From Methyloligella sp. GL2 (GTDB lineage Bacteria; Pseudomonadota; Alphaproteobacteria; Rhizobiales; Methyloligellaceae), in assembly GCF_013341275.1 (NCBI RefSeq), contig NZ_CP054476.1, positions 2,468,988-2,532,987 of the forward strand: a stretch of DNA of 64,000 bases, read 5' to 3'. Both the position numbers and the translations under genes were made by a program. Below the pieces are notes generated by a model. That model was not told the DNA's origin. It did no database searches and saw nothing but the letters and a program-made list of their open reading frames with translations. Below, piece after piece: positions 49,274-57,676 of the stretch (the first letter of the stretch is position 1; each line of letters opens with the position of its first letter).

Positions 49274-51187
49274 TTACTCGAAGACCCGGAAGGTGTTGAG
49301 CGTGCCGCCCTGGGGGATCTTGTCCAGGTTGGCCGCTTTGGTCATGGCCGTTGCACCGATGGCACCGAACTTGTCGTTCAGGTCCAGACCGGCGGTAACG
49401 GGCAGGCCGATCCAGCCACCGATACCGGAGAACACCGACACATACTGCTTGCCGCCCACCTTGTAGGTGATCGGGTTGCCGATGATGCCGGAGCCCAGCT
49501 TACGGCTCCAGAGGATCTTGCCCGAGTCGCGATCCACGGCGCGGAAGTCACCGCCGAGGCTGCCATAGAAGACCAGGCCGCCGTCGGTAACCATGGTGCC
49601 GCTCCAGTTCGGATACGGATCCGGGATCTCCCAGATGGTCTTGCCGGAAAGAACGTCGAACTTCTTGATCTTGCCGGTGGTGCCGGGCTTCTCAGGATAC
49701 ATGTACACGTTCGCGAACACGTAGACCGTGCCCTGGTTCGTGTGGGTGCGCTCCTGAGGCTCAAGCTCCATGCACCAGTTGTTGGTCGGCATATAGAAGA
49801 TGTTCGGCTCTTTCGGATCGACCGAACCAGGCTGCTGGTCCTTACCACCCATGGCGGAGGGGCAAGCCTGGACGTTACGACCAACCTCGAGCGGAGAATG
49901 CTCGCGGACCTTGATCGGACGGCCGGTCTTCATGTCGATCTTCTCGGCCCAGTTCGCGGTCACGTATTTGTGGGCGCGAAGCAGGGTACCGTCGGTACGA
50001 TCGAGCACATAGGCAAAGCCGTTACGGTCGAAGTGGCTCAGGGCCTTAACGTCCTTACCGTCGATCTTCATGTCGGTCAGGAAGTTCTCGTTGATGCCGT
50101 CATAGTCCCACTGATCGAAGGGGGTCATCTGGTAGGCCCAAACAGCCTCGCCAGTTTCCACCTTGCGGGCAAAGATGGTCATCGACCATTTGTTGTCGAA
50201 AGCACCACTGTTGCACTCTTCGTGGGTCTTGTCGGGGCAACGATAGGACGGGCTCCACAGGCCGGGGTTACCGGTCGAGTAGTAGACCAGCTTCAGCTCC
50301 GGATCGTAGGAATACCAACCCCAGGCAGCACCGCCACCGAGCTTGTAGTCGTCGCCCGGGAAGGTCGTGATGCCAAGGCTCTTCTTCGGATCACCGGATT
50401 TGATGCCTTCGGCCTGGCCATATTGCGGGTTGGCCTTGTTGGTGTCCGCAGTCAGGCAGACCTGCTCGTCGGTACCCGTGCTCTGGCAAAGCCAAGCCTG
50501 CTTACCGTCGGCAAGGTTGTAAGCGGTGACACGGCCGCGGGCGGCGAACTCGTCACCACCGAAGCCGATGATCACCTTGTCGTCGGCGATCAGCGGAGCC
50601 GGGGTGATGGTCTCACCACGCTCGGGCCAAGCATGCTTGACAACCCAGACCTCTTTACCGGTCTGGCCGTCGAGGGCGATCAGCCAGCCGTCCAGCGTGC
50701 CATAGACGAACTTGCCGTCGGCGTAGGAACCGCCGCGGTGAACCGTATCGCAGCAAGCCCGCGGGATAGCGGATTCGTCACGATCGGTCGTCTTGACGTA
50801 GTGCCAGATCTGCTTGGGATGATCCGGGTCGGTCAGGTCCAGAGCCTGCACGACGTTACAGTTGGCCATGGACGGGCAACCGCTGACGAAGAACATCACC
50901 GGCTTGCCGCCGACGTCCTTGATCACCAGAGGCTGGCCTTCGTGACCACGCAGAGCACCGGTCGACTGGTTCCAGATCATCTGGAGGTTGCCGACATTGT
51001 CGGTGGTGATGTCGCTCAGAGCACTGTGCCGGGTAAGCTCGAAGTCACGACCAGGGGCAGGCCACTGATCGGGATCCTTCATGCGCTCCAGCTGCTCGCT
51101 GTCGCTGTTTGCCATAGCCTGACCCGCAAGGCCGACCATCATCGCGACGACGCCTCCCAGGATCAGACTACCCTTAAGGTATTTCAT
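49274..51187 (-). CDS. xoxF: PQQ-dependent methanol dehydrogenase with lanthanide-type ligands
   Basis: 637 residues; signal peptide 1-26, start preceded by GAGGAGA. The eight-bladed quinoprotein fold is evident from repeated W-docking motifs (TGKEVWVV, VETGEAVWAY, SGKTIWEI). Vicinal Cys145-Cys146 are in RACCD. The four metal ligands read Glu213 (GGDEFAARG), Asn307 (STGNPGLW), catalytic Asp361 and Asp363 (WDYDG). The extra Asp two residues after the catalytic Asp is the mark of lanthanide-dependent XoxF; MxaF has Ala there. HFDRNGFAYVLDRTDG also fits XoxF. The clade is not assigned. It oxidises methanol, and often formaldehyde, in the periplasm. Confidence 0.88.
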   Translation of the reverse strand: MKYLKGSLILGGVVAMMVGLAGQAMANSDSEQLERMKDPDQWPAPGRDFELTRHSALSDITTDNVGNLQMIWNQSTGALRGHEGQPLVIKDVGGKPVMFFVSGCPSMANCNVVQALDLTDPDHPKQIWHYVKTTDRDESAIPRACCDTVHRGGSYADGKFVYGTLDGWLIALDGQTGKEVWVVKHAWPERGETITPAPLIADDKVIIGFGGDEFAARGRVTAYNLADGKQAWLCQSTGTDEQVCLTADTNKANPQYGQAEGIKSGDPKKSLGITTFPGDDYKLGGGAAWGWYSYDPELKLVYYSTGNPGLWSPSYRCPDKTHEECNSGAFDNKWSMTIFARKVETGEAVWAYQMTPFDQWDYDGINENFLTDMKIDGKDVKALSHFDRNGFAYVLDRTDGTLLRAHKYVTANWAEKIDMKTGRPIKVREHSPLEVGRNVQACPSAMGGKDQQPGSVDPKEPNIFYMPTNNWCMELEPQERTHTNQGTVYVFANVYMYPEKPGTTGKIKKFDVLSGKTIWEIPDPYPNWSGTMVTDGGLVFYGSLGGDFRAVDRDSGKILWSRKLGSGIIGNPITYKVGGKQYVSVFSGIGGWIGLPVTAGLDLNDKFGAIGATAMTKAANLDKIPQGGTLNTFRVFE

Positions 51188-51569
51188 CTCTGTCTCCTCT
51201 CCCTAAGCTACTCAGTTCAGAGATAATGCTGAGTTTGCTATGGACGAACCGAAGCGATCCCTATCGGCCACATGGCTTCTAGGGGGCGACTGCTCGACCG
51301 ATTTCCAATGAATTGGCTGAGGTTGCCCGAAAGCGCTTATCTGATCGAACGCGCCGGCTTCTTTCTTGGCCCGCTGATAACGACATCACTTTGTGACACC
51401 TCACGAGGACTGCAACCATTCGCCGCTGAGCCCTTTTGCCCACTTGCGAAAAGGCAAATGCACACAGCGCCCATTGGCAAGCTGCCTGCTCATAATTGCC
51501 AAATGTTTCCCCTTTGCAAGTGAAAAGTGCCGGATTGACGCAGGGGGAGGCACGGGTTTCGTTTCTAAA

Positions 51570-51690
51570 ACTTCCCGAAAAAAATTACGCGCAAACCGGT
51601 TTCTCACCGAGTTCGCGCGTGCCAATCGATTGAATCGAAATAGTTATTCCGGCCACCTGTTTGCGGTTAAAAAATTACGCAATTTGGTTC
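51570..51690. promoter_or_regulatory. Repeated 12-mer in the xoxF upstream region
   Basis: The 12-mer AAAAAATTACGC occurs exactly twice, 51579-51590 and 51669-51680, 90 bp apart start to start, within the 601-bp region between the response regulator and the dehydrogenase. The region is AT-rich compared with its surroundings. The pair could bind the adjacent response regulator or be part of a promoter. The remaining intergenic sequence (51188-51570) includes a weak CTCAG/CTGAG inverted repeat at 51211-51233. Confidence 0.45.
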
Positions 51691-51788
51691 AGAGCGGCCC
51701 GTTAAGCACGTAAGCGTGGCAATGGTTTTTGCCAATCAGACGATCCCGGATTCCGATCACACCGCCCGATGCGGCGCGAATCTCGCCC

Positions 51789-52448
51789 CTATTGCCAGGC
51801 TTTCGGGGGCTTGCTGGAAACCGACGGCAAGTGCTGGATGGCAATCCTCATCAGCTCGGCAAGGGTTTTGACCCCGAGCTTGGCCTTGAGCTGGGTGCAG
51901 GTATTGGCCACCGTCTTGTAGCTGACGTGAAGCTGCTCGGCGATGACACCGTAGGGCTTGCCCTCGGCCACCAGAGCCAAGGTCTGCAGCTCGCGCACGG
52001 TCATCTTCTTCAACGGATTGGTGGTGCCGCGGGCTTCCATGAAAGCGACCTCGGAGGCGAGGTCGTGGCTGATATAGGGCTTATTCTCGCGCACCCGCTG
52101 GAAGGCTTTGAGCACCTCTTCAGACGAGGTGTCTTTCAGCACATAGCCGGTGGCGCCGACTTCGAGCGCCCGGCTGACGATCACCGGGTCGGAATGCATG
52201 GTGAAGACCAGGATCGGCGTCTCGGTATCGTGCAGCCGCAGGCGGCGAATGAAGGACAGGCCGCCGAGAGCCCCGGTGCGCATGGCGAGATCGACGATCA
52301 GCACATCCGGCTTCTGATTGCGATACATGCGGAAGCCGTCGGAGAGGCTCTGCGCCTGGGTGATCTCCGAAACGCCGGCATCTTCCAGGAGCTGGCGGCA
52401 GCCTTGGAGCACGATGGGATGATCGTCGATAATGAGAACGCTCGTCAC
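51789..52448 (-). CDS. NarL/LuxR-type response regulator
   Basis: 219 residues. Receiver domain with the phosphorylation site Asp53 (VLIVDLAM), acidic IDD at the start, and Lys in GYVLKD. C-terminal LuxR helix-turn-helix (MTVRELQTLALVAEGKPY, HVSYKTVANTCTQLKAKLGV). It overlaps the kinase gene (ATGA, 4 bp) and is upstream of the xox-like unit on the same strand, so control of methanol dehydrogenase is likely. The signal is unknown. Confidence 0.88.
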   Translation of the reverse strand: MTSVLIIDDHPIVLQGCRQLLEDAGVSEITQAQSLSDGFRMYRNQKPDVLIVDLAMRTGALGGLSFIRRLRLHDTETPILVFTMHSDPVIVSRALEVGATGYVLKDTSSEEVLKAFQRVRENKPYISHDLASEVAFMEARGTTNPLKKMTVRELQTLALVAEGKPYGVIAEQLHVSYKTVANTCTQLKAKLGVKTLAELMRIAIQHLPSVSSKPPKAWQ

Positions 52449-53896
52449 GTTAAGCCTCCAACCAATTCAGCCAATTGCGCCGGCTTCGCAGTGCCGGCCG
52501 ATACGGGGATTGCGATACGGAGCGTCGTGCCTTTGCGGCTGGAGTCGATCTCGCAGCTGCCTTTCAGCGACAGGACGCGTTCGTTCATGGTGGTCAGGCC
52601 GAAGCCTTTCGGGGTGCCCGGCGCGATGCCGCTGCCGTCGTCGCGCAGCACGAGGCGAAGCGTGGCGCCCTCGCCTTCCGCCGCCGGCCCCTCCTCCTTG
52701 AGGTCGATGAAGATATGCTTGGCGCGGCCATGGCGGATGGCATTGGTGATGCCCTCCTGCAGGCAGCGATAGATGGTGAGGTCGGCCTGCTCGCCGTAGG
52801 ATTTGGCGAGCTCGCCGAGCTCGGCGTTGATCTCGGTCTCCGGATGGCTGCGCTGCATGTTGGAGATCTGCTCCTCCAGCAGATCGCTCAAGCGCACCTC
52901 GCCCAAGGGGCCCGGACGCAAGCGCTTGATCAGCCCGCGGTTGAGCTGCTTCAGCCGCTCCACGATGGAGAGGATCTCGCCGACCCGCATGGAGATCTCT
53001 TTGGTCGCCCGTTCGCCCTCCTGCCCGGTCAGGGTTTTGATGGAAGAGGCGTTGGCGGTGATGCCGAACAAACAGGGCCCGGCCTCGTCATGCAGCTCGT
53101 TGGCGATCTCGCGCCGCTCGCTCTCCTGCACCGAGATGAGCTGGCGGTAGAGCCGGCTGTTCTCCTCCTGCGCCACGTCGAGAGCGCTGGCCAGAGTGTT
53201 GAAGCGGTTGGTGATGACGGCGAGCTCCTGCACCTTCGGCACTGGCAGGCGGGTGGCGTAGTCGCCGTCTTCGAGATTGGCCATGCCGCTGGAAAGATTG
53301 GCCAGCGGCTCCAGCACCCGGCCGAGCACGACATAGAGGATGACGAGGATGACCGCCCCCAGAGCCAGCCAGACCAGCACCAGGGCGGAGAAGTCGTTCC
53401 AGGCTTCGGCGATCTCGTCGGCCGGCTCGCCGACGATGACGATGGGATTCATGCTCTCGGTGGTGACGACGCGGACGGCGCGGCCTTCAAGACGCGGGCG
53501 CACCAACGCGGCGAACCAGCCGGGCGCCTGTTCGGACGGCTCCATCCAGCCGGTCTCCGAGGCTTCCGGTGCCAGCTCGGTGAACTGGCCCATGGGATCG
53601 ATGAAGAGTATGCGCACATGGCGCAGATGCTTGAGCTGCCGGGGAAGCTGCTCGCGCAGCTCGTCCAGCCGGCCTTGCGCGGCGAGATCGCGGACCGTCG
53701 CGGCGACAAAGCGCTGGGCGACGTCGAGAGAAGATTCGATCTCCACCCGCGTGGCGGTGCGGGTGTTGAGAATGGACACTGCGCTGGCCGCCAGCGCCGC
53801 AAGCAGATTGATGGCACAGACGGCCACCAAGAGCTGAATGCGCACGGGCTGGTTATACCAGAGCTTCTGCCAAAGTCGTTGCAGCACGCCCGACAT
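52445..53896 (-). CDS. NarX-type sensor histidine kinase
   Basis: 483 residues from ATG 53896, chosen for GGGAGGGAGAG upstream. Membrane segments at about 19-43 and 170-190 flank a ~125-residue periplasmic sensor region; then a HAMP domain, the HisKA_3 box ERREIANELHDEAGP with His269, and a HATPase domain (DDGSGIAPGTPKGFGL). Pairs with the response regulator downstream. The periplasmic domain has no recognised ligand motif. Confidence 0.88.
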   Translation of the reverse strand: MSGVLQRLWQKLWYNQPVRIQLLVAVCAINLLAALAASAVSILNTRTATRVEIESSLDVAQRFVAATVRDLAAQGRLDELREQLPRQLKHLRHVRILFIDPMGQFTELAPEASETGWMEPSEQAPGWFAALVRPRLEGRAVRVVTTESMNPIVIVGEPADEIAEAWNDFSALVLVWLALGAVILVILYVVLGRVLEPLANLSSGMANLEDGDYATRLPVPKVQELAVITNRFNTLASALDVAQEENSRLYRQLISVQESERREIANELHDEAGPCLFGITANASSIKTLTGQEGERATKEISMRVGEILSIVERLKQLNRGLIKRLRPGPLGEVRLSDLLEEQISNMQRSHPETEINAELGELAKSYGEQADLTIYRCLQEGITNAIRHGRAKHIFIDLKEEGPAAEGEGATLRLVLRDDGSGIAPGTPKGFGLTTMNERVLSLKGSCEIDSSRKGTTLRIAIPVSAGTAKPAQLAELVGGLT

Positions 53897-54336
53897 CTCT
53901 CCCTCCCCGGCTCCTTGCCGGAATGCCCATCTCAATGCGAGATCGTCCCCGACCGCGCAGCGAATCCTTCCCTTGCGATCACTCGCAAATTTGCCGGATT
54001 TTTCACCGGCTTGGGCAAATGCGTTAGGCATCGGACCCCGCATTTTTGCCACGACATACACTCCATGACGCTTGCGCGGAAAAGATCAATGGCAGGTTTG
54101 CTAAACCCGTTGCCACTTTTTCCCGGAACGCCCTGGGCCGGCTCGGCGCGAGGCGACTGCCGACATCGGTTTTGCTTCATGTTTTCTCTAATTTTCAGGA
54201 TGTTAGCTTAAGATTCCGGGGAGCTACTTTGCAATTTATCCGCAGAAAAGAAGTTTACTGCGGGAACTTTTCCGCGGGGCTTCGCTTTCACTTGCCGTGC
54301 GGAAACTGCATAAAATTTGACCAGGAGGAGACGCAA
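53897..54336. other. Divergent intergenic region between kinase and EF-hand gene
   Basis: 440 bp; should hold promoters for both. AT-rich from 54170 to 54335, just before the EF-hand gene. No gene or strong repeat seen. Confidence 0.45.
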
Positions 54337-54618
54337 ATGAAATTGGCATTCCTTGCGGCTGCGACGCTGCTCATCGCCGGCACCGGTTCCGCCCTCGCCG
54401 CCGAGGCCGGGCCGCCGTTGAGCGATTCCGATTGCCAGAAGGTGTGGGGTATGACCGAGCGTGACGGTGATACCCTGTCGAAGGACAAGGCCACCGATTT
54501 CGTTATCAATTACGAGATGGTCGATACTGACGGAAGCGGCGATATTTCCGCCGACGAGTTCAAGAAAGGCTGTGCGGGCGGCTGGATCAAGTCGCAAGAG
54601 GGAACCGACGCCGAGTAA
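54337..54618 (+). CDS. Small secreted EF-hand protein
   Basis: 93 residues from ATG 54337, preceded by AGGAGGAG. Signal peptide ends near ALAAEA. One canonical EF-hand loop is at 63-74 (DTDGSGDISADE, ligands at 1, 3, 5, 7, 9, 12). A degenerate loop-like TERDGDTLSKDK lies before it, and Cys33 and Cys79 could form a disulfide. Position 2 of the loop is Thr, not Pro as in lanmodulin, so metal preference is open. It has its own terminator and lies between the xox-like and mxa clusters. Confidence 0.8.
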   Translation: MKLAFLAAATLLIAGTGSALAAEAGPPLSDSDCQKVWGMTERDGDTLSKDKATDFVINYEMVDTDGSGDISADEFKKGCAGGWIKSQEGTDAE

Positions 54619-54674
54619 CCTCTCCAACAACTCCCTCGCAAATGGGTCGGGGATGGAGAACCCTCTGTCTCCTA

Positions 54675-54707
54675 AAGCCAATCGCGCTACGCGGTTGGCT
54701 TTTTTTT
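54675..54707 (+). terminator. Rho-independent terminator
   Basis: Stem AAGCCAA (54675-54681) / TTGGCTT (54695-54701), extended inward by CGCG/CGCG, then a T run to 54707. Ends the EF-hand transcript just before the converging substrate-binding gene. Confidence 0.92.
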
Positions 54708-54721
54708 CGCCCATCCGCCGG

Positions 54722-56014
54722 TCAATTTCCGGCGAAGCTGCATTTCGATTCCAGCTTATCGAAGCCGAGCGTATCGGTCAGATGGTTGGGGTGGAGGAAG
54801 CCCTCCTGGGGCGAGGTGGAGACCAGCGAGCGGGGACCGGCGATCAGGATCGGCTGGCGCAGCTGGTTGTTCCAGGGGCGGAAGGACATGCCCCTGCCCT
54901 TGAAGCCGGCGACGGTGAAAGCATCCGATAGCATATAGGCGCGCAAATCCGCCGGATCGCTTTTCGGAGACCGGGTGGCCGCCTCGCCAATCGCCCGCAC
55001 CGCCAGCCAGCCGCCATAGTCGCGCTCGGTCATCCAGCGATGGGCGGCGCGCTCGAAGCGGTCCTGAAGCTGGGTGCCGGCATATTCCTCGTAGGAGCGG
55101 TGCCAGGCGGTGGCGACGAGCCCTTGGGTGCCGACCACGGGCTTGGGCGTATAGACCCGATAGGGCAGATATTCGCCGAAGCCTTCCACCGTATCGGCGA
55201 CCCAGAGCACATCGTGATCGGCGGCGGCTTGGGTCGCGGCCGGCATCTGGGTCTGGATCTGCTGATGGCCTGAATCGGCGCGGTTGTTGCCGGCCTCGAA
55301 TTTGTAGCTGCGCTCCTCGACGATATCGCCGCCGAAGCGCCTTGCGGCGCGCTTCACCGCCTTGGCATAGGCGATGTCGGTTGGGGCGGTGCCCTTGAGC
55401 AGGAACCAACGATCCCATTTCTTCCAGATCAGATATTGCGCCAGCGCATCGGTGCGCATCGCGTCGCTCGGCAGAATATGGAAGACATTGGCGCGGCACT
55501 GCTGCTGGCGCAGCGTGTCGTCATGGGTGCGGATGTCGAGGATCAGCGCATCGCTCGCCTCCGGCATGTCGGCGAGCGCGAGAAGATCCTCCGGCTCCAG
55601 ATCGGCGACAATCAGCTTGCGCCCCTCATCGAATAGCTTTTTCGCCTCTTCGCGGATATCGGCATCGGGCGCGATGCGATGCTCCTCGAGGGAGAAATGC
55701 TTGCCGAGAAAGCTGCCGGTGCGGTTGTTCTCGGCAATGGCGAGGCGCGCGCCGTCGATCCCCTTCTCGGTGGTTTCCTGGTCCAGCAGCGAAAGCGGGA
55801 TCGGCTCCGGGTAGGTCTTGCCGAGATAGACGATGGGATATTCGGTGACGGCTTTTTCCGCCGGCTTTTCCGGCTGGGCTTCTCGCTGACCTGCTTGCTG
55901 GTTTTCTTGCGGTTTCGCCTCATCGGCCGCCTGGGCGGCGAACACGGGAAACAGGACAGCAAGACAAACACCGATCAACCAGCCAATACGCACGGACAAC
56001 ACCTCTCGCTCCAT
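54722..56014 (-). CDS. ABC-type substrate-binding protein, mxa-cluster copy
   Basis: About 430 residues; ATG 56014 is used, though a GTG at 55993 with AGAGG upstream is also plausible. Signal peptide ends near AAQAADEA. It aligns with 44544-45878 along its length: IVYLGKTYPEPIPLSLLD, VADLEPEDLLALAD, RWFLLKGTAPTDIAYAK, WVADTVEGFGEYLPYR, and an identical style C-terminus FLHPNHLTDTLGFDKLES. No transport partner is present. Last gene of the mxa transcript, after the beta-propeller gene. Confidence 0.8.
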   Translation of the reverse strand: MEREVLSVRIGWLIGVCLAVLFPVFAAQAADEAKPQENQQAGQREAQPEKPAEKAVTEYPIVYLGKTYPEPIPLSLLDQETTEKGIDGARLAIAENNRTGSFLGKHFSLEEHRIAPDADIREEAKKLFDEGRKLIVADLEPEDLLALADMPEASDALILDIRTHDDTLRQQQCRANVFHILPSDAMRTDALAQYLIWKKWDRWFLLKGTAPTDIAYAKAVKRAARRFGGDIVEERSYKFEAGNNRADSGHQQIQTQMPAATQAAADHDVLWVADTVEGFGEYLPYRVYTPKPVVGTQGLVATAWHRSYEEYAGTQLQDRFERAAHRWMTERDYGGWLAVRAIGEAATRSPKSDPADLRAYMLSDAFTVAGFKGRGMSFRPWNNQLRQPILIAGPRSLVSTSPQEGFLHPNHLTDTLGFDKLESKCSFAGN

Positions 56015-56095
56015 CTCAACGTTCGGCGCGACGGTACCGGAGAAGCGGCATGCAACGCTTTGCAAAGGGATAAGAAGTTGTGGCGCGGCGGTTGC

Positions 56096-57127
56096 TTAGT
56101 CTTCCCGGACCGCTTGCACGCTATCGGGGCTGGCTGACGGGGCAGCGTGATGCGGATCGACAATCGCCAGACTGCGGGCGCCCTCGCCGGCTTCGATGCG
56201 TTTCAGCTCCTCGCCGCTTTCGCCGTCGAGCACAGAGATGTCGCCGGAGAACCAGTTGATGACATAAGCCTTGCTGCCGTCGGGCAGGATGGCGATGCTC
56301 TCCGGATAGCGGCCGACCTTGGCGCGCTGCACCACGGCCATGATCTCCGAATCGACGATGCTGACGGTGCCGCCCTGCTGGCTTGCGACCAGCACGCGCT
56401 CGGCATCCGGATAGACGGCAACGCCATAAGGCATCGGCCCCATCTTCACGGTGGAGACCTCTTGCAGCCCCTTGGCATTGATCACGGTCAGATCGGAGCT
56501 TTGCACGTTGGCGACGTAGAGCCGATCGCCCTTGGGCGATGCGGCGAGCGCAAACGGCGCCTTGCCGACGGCGACGGTGGCCAGCACTTGCAGCCGGTCG
56601 GTATCGACGACGCTGACGCTATCGCCTTCCCGGTTGGCGACGAAGATGCGCGTGCCATCGGGCGAGGCAACGAGATGGGCCGGCGACTTGCCTGTCTTGA
56701 TCTCGGCCAGCTCGGCGCAGGTCTTGGCATCGTACACGCTGACGGTATCGCGGTTCCAATCGCTGACGAAAACGCGGTCGTCGGCGGTGGCGGTGATGCC
56801 GAAAGGCGTGCCGCCGATATCGCACACCCGCGGCGTGCGCAGCTCGCTTCCCTCCAGCACGGTCATCTTGCCGCTATCGGGATGGGTGACAAACAGCCGG
56901 TCGGCATTGGGCGAGACGGCGATCACCGCAGGTCCCGCCTCTACGGGAAACGTGGCGACGGTCTTGTCCGTTGCCGTGTCGATGACGGTGACCGAGGCCC
57001 CGTCCTGGTTGGTGACGTAGAGCAGCGGCGCGGCAGCAGTCGGGGACGGACCGGCAAAGGCGGCGATCGCCCCCAGCATCAGAAACGCCAATGATATGAA
57101 TCGCTTCGTGACTGCCGCGCGCATCAT
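56096..57127 (-). CDS. YVTN-type beta-propeller protein, mxa-cluster copy
   Basis: 343 residues from ATG 57127 with GGGAGAAG upstream; 11 bp after mxaD. A signal peptide precedes repeats such as LYVTNQDGASVTVIDTATDKTVATF, RIFVANREGDSVSVVDTDRLQVLATV and RLYVANVQSSDLTVIN (each under the usual 42-residue repeat). It resembles the copy at 43476-44495. Probably periplasmic; function unknown. Confidence 0.8.
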   Translation of the reverse strand: MMRAAVTKRFISLAFLMLGAIAAFAGPSPTAAAPLLYVTNQDGASVTVIDTATDKTVATFPVEAGPAVIAVSPNADRLFVTHPDSGKMTVLEGSELRTPRVCDIGGTPFGITATADDRVFVSDWNRDTVSVYDAKTCAELAEIKTGKSPAHLVASPDGTRIFVANREGDSVSVVDTDRLQVLATVAVGKAPFALAASPKGDRLYVANVQSSDLTVINAKGLQEVSTVKMGPMPYGVAVYPDAERVLVASQQGGTVSIVDSEIMAVVQRAKVGRYPESIAILPDGSKAYVINWFSGDISVLDGESGEELKRIEAGEGARSLAIVDPHHAAPSASPDSVQAVRED

Positions 57128-57138
57128 GCTTCTCCCGC

Positions 57139-57675
57139 TTACTGGCCTTCGACCTCGGCCTTGAGGCCGCCGAGCCCCTGCTGGAAGTACGCCGTCATCG
57201 CCGCGATGGCCGCCTCGTCGTTCTGATTCTCGGACGGGAAATTGCCGGTATCGGCGCGATAGAAACGGCCCATCCAATCGACGGTCGTCTTGCCGCCATC
57301 GGCGGGCTTCAGGCTGAAGGTCGCCGAGTAGAAGCTCACCGGGAAATGTTCGATATCCTCATTCTCCAGCCGATAGGAATAGGACATCTCGTCGTCGAGA
57401 TACTCGTCGAGGCTGTCGATCAGCGTGCCGCCATTCTCAAGCGTCAGGGTGCGCTCGGCATCGACCTCATTGCCCCCCTTGCTCGTAACCTCGGTGACGC
57501 CGGGATGCCAATCCTTGATGCCGGCGAAATCCTTGGCGACGGCCCAAACCTCGTCGGGGGCGGCATCGATGGTGATGGTCTCTTCCACCTTCTTCGGGGT
57601 CGGCCCGTGGGCTGCGGCCGGTGCCGCGATGCCGAGAACGAAGGCGATAAGCAGATACGGGGTGAGACGTTTCAT
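57139..57675 (-). CDS. mxaD: MxaD methanol oxidation protein (SRPBCC fold)
   Basis: 178 residues from ATG 57675, with a signal peptide ending AAAHGPTPKKVEE. SRPBCC/Bet v1-like signature TITIDAAPDEVWAVAKDFAGIKDWHPGV. Length and position after mxaL match MxaD of Methylobacterium, which assists interaction of methanol dehydrogenase with cytochrome cL. Confidence 0.88.
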   Translation of the reverse strand: MKRLTPYLLIAFVLGIAAPAAAHGPTPKKVEETITIDAAPDEVWAVAKDFAGIKDWHPGVTEVTSKGGNEVDAERTLTLENGGTLIDSLDEYLDDEMSYSYRLENEDIEHFPVSFYSATFSLKPADGGKTTVDWMGRFYRADTGNFPSENQNDEAAIAAMTAYFQQGLGGLKAEVEGQ

Positions 57676-57676
57676 G

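Noticed and set aside
54337..54618. Lanmodulin
   Set aside because: Only one good EF loop, no Pro at position 2, and length and cysteines do not fit lanmodulin.
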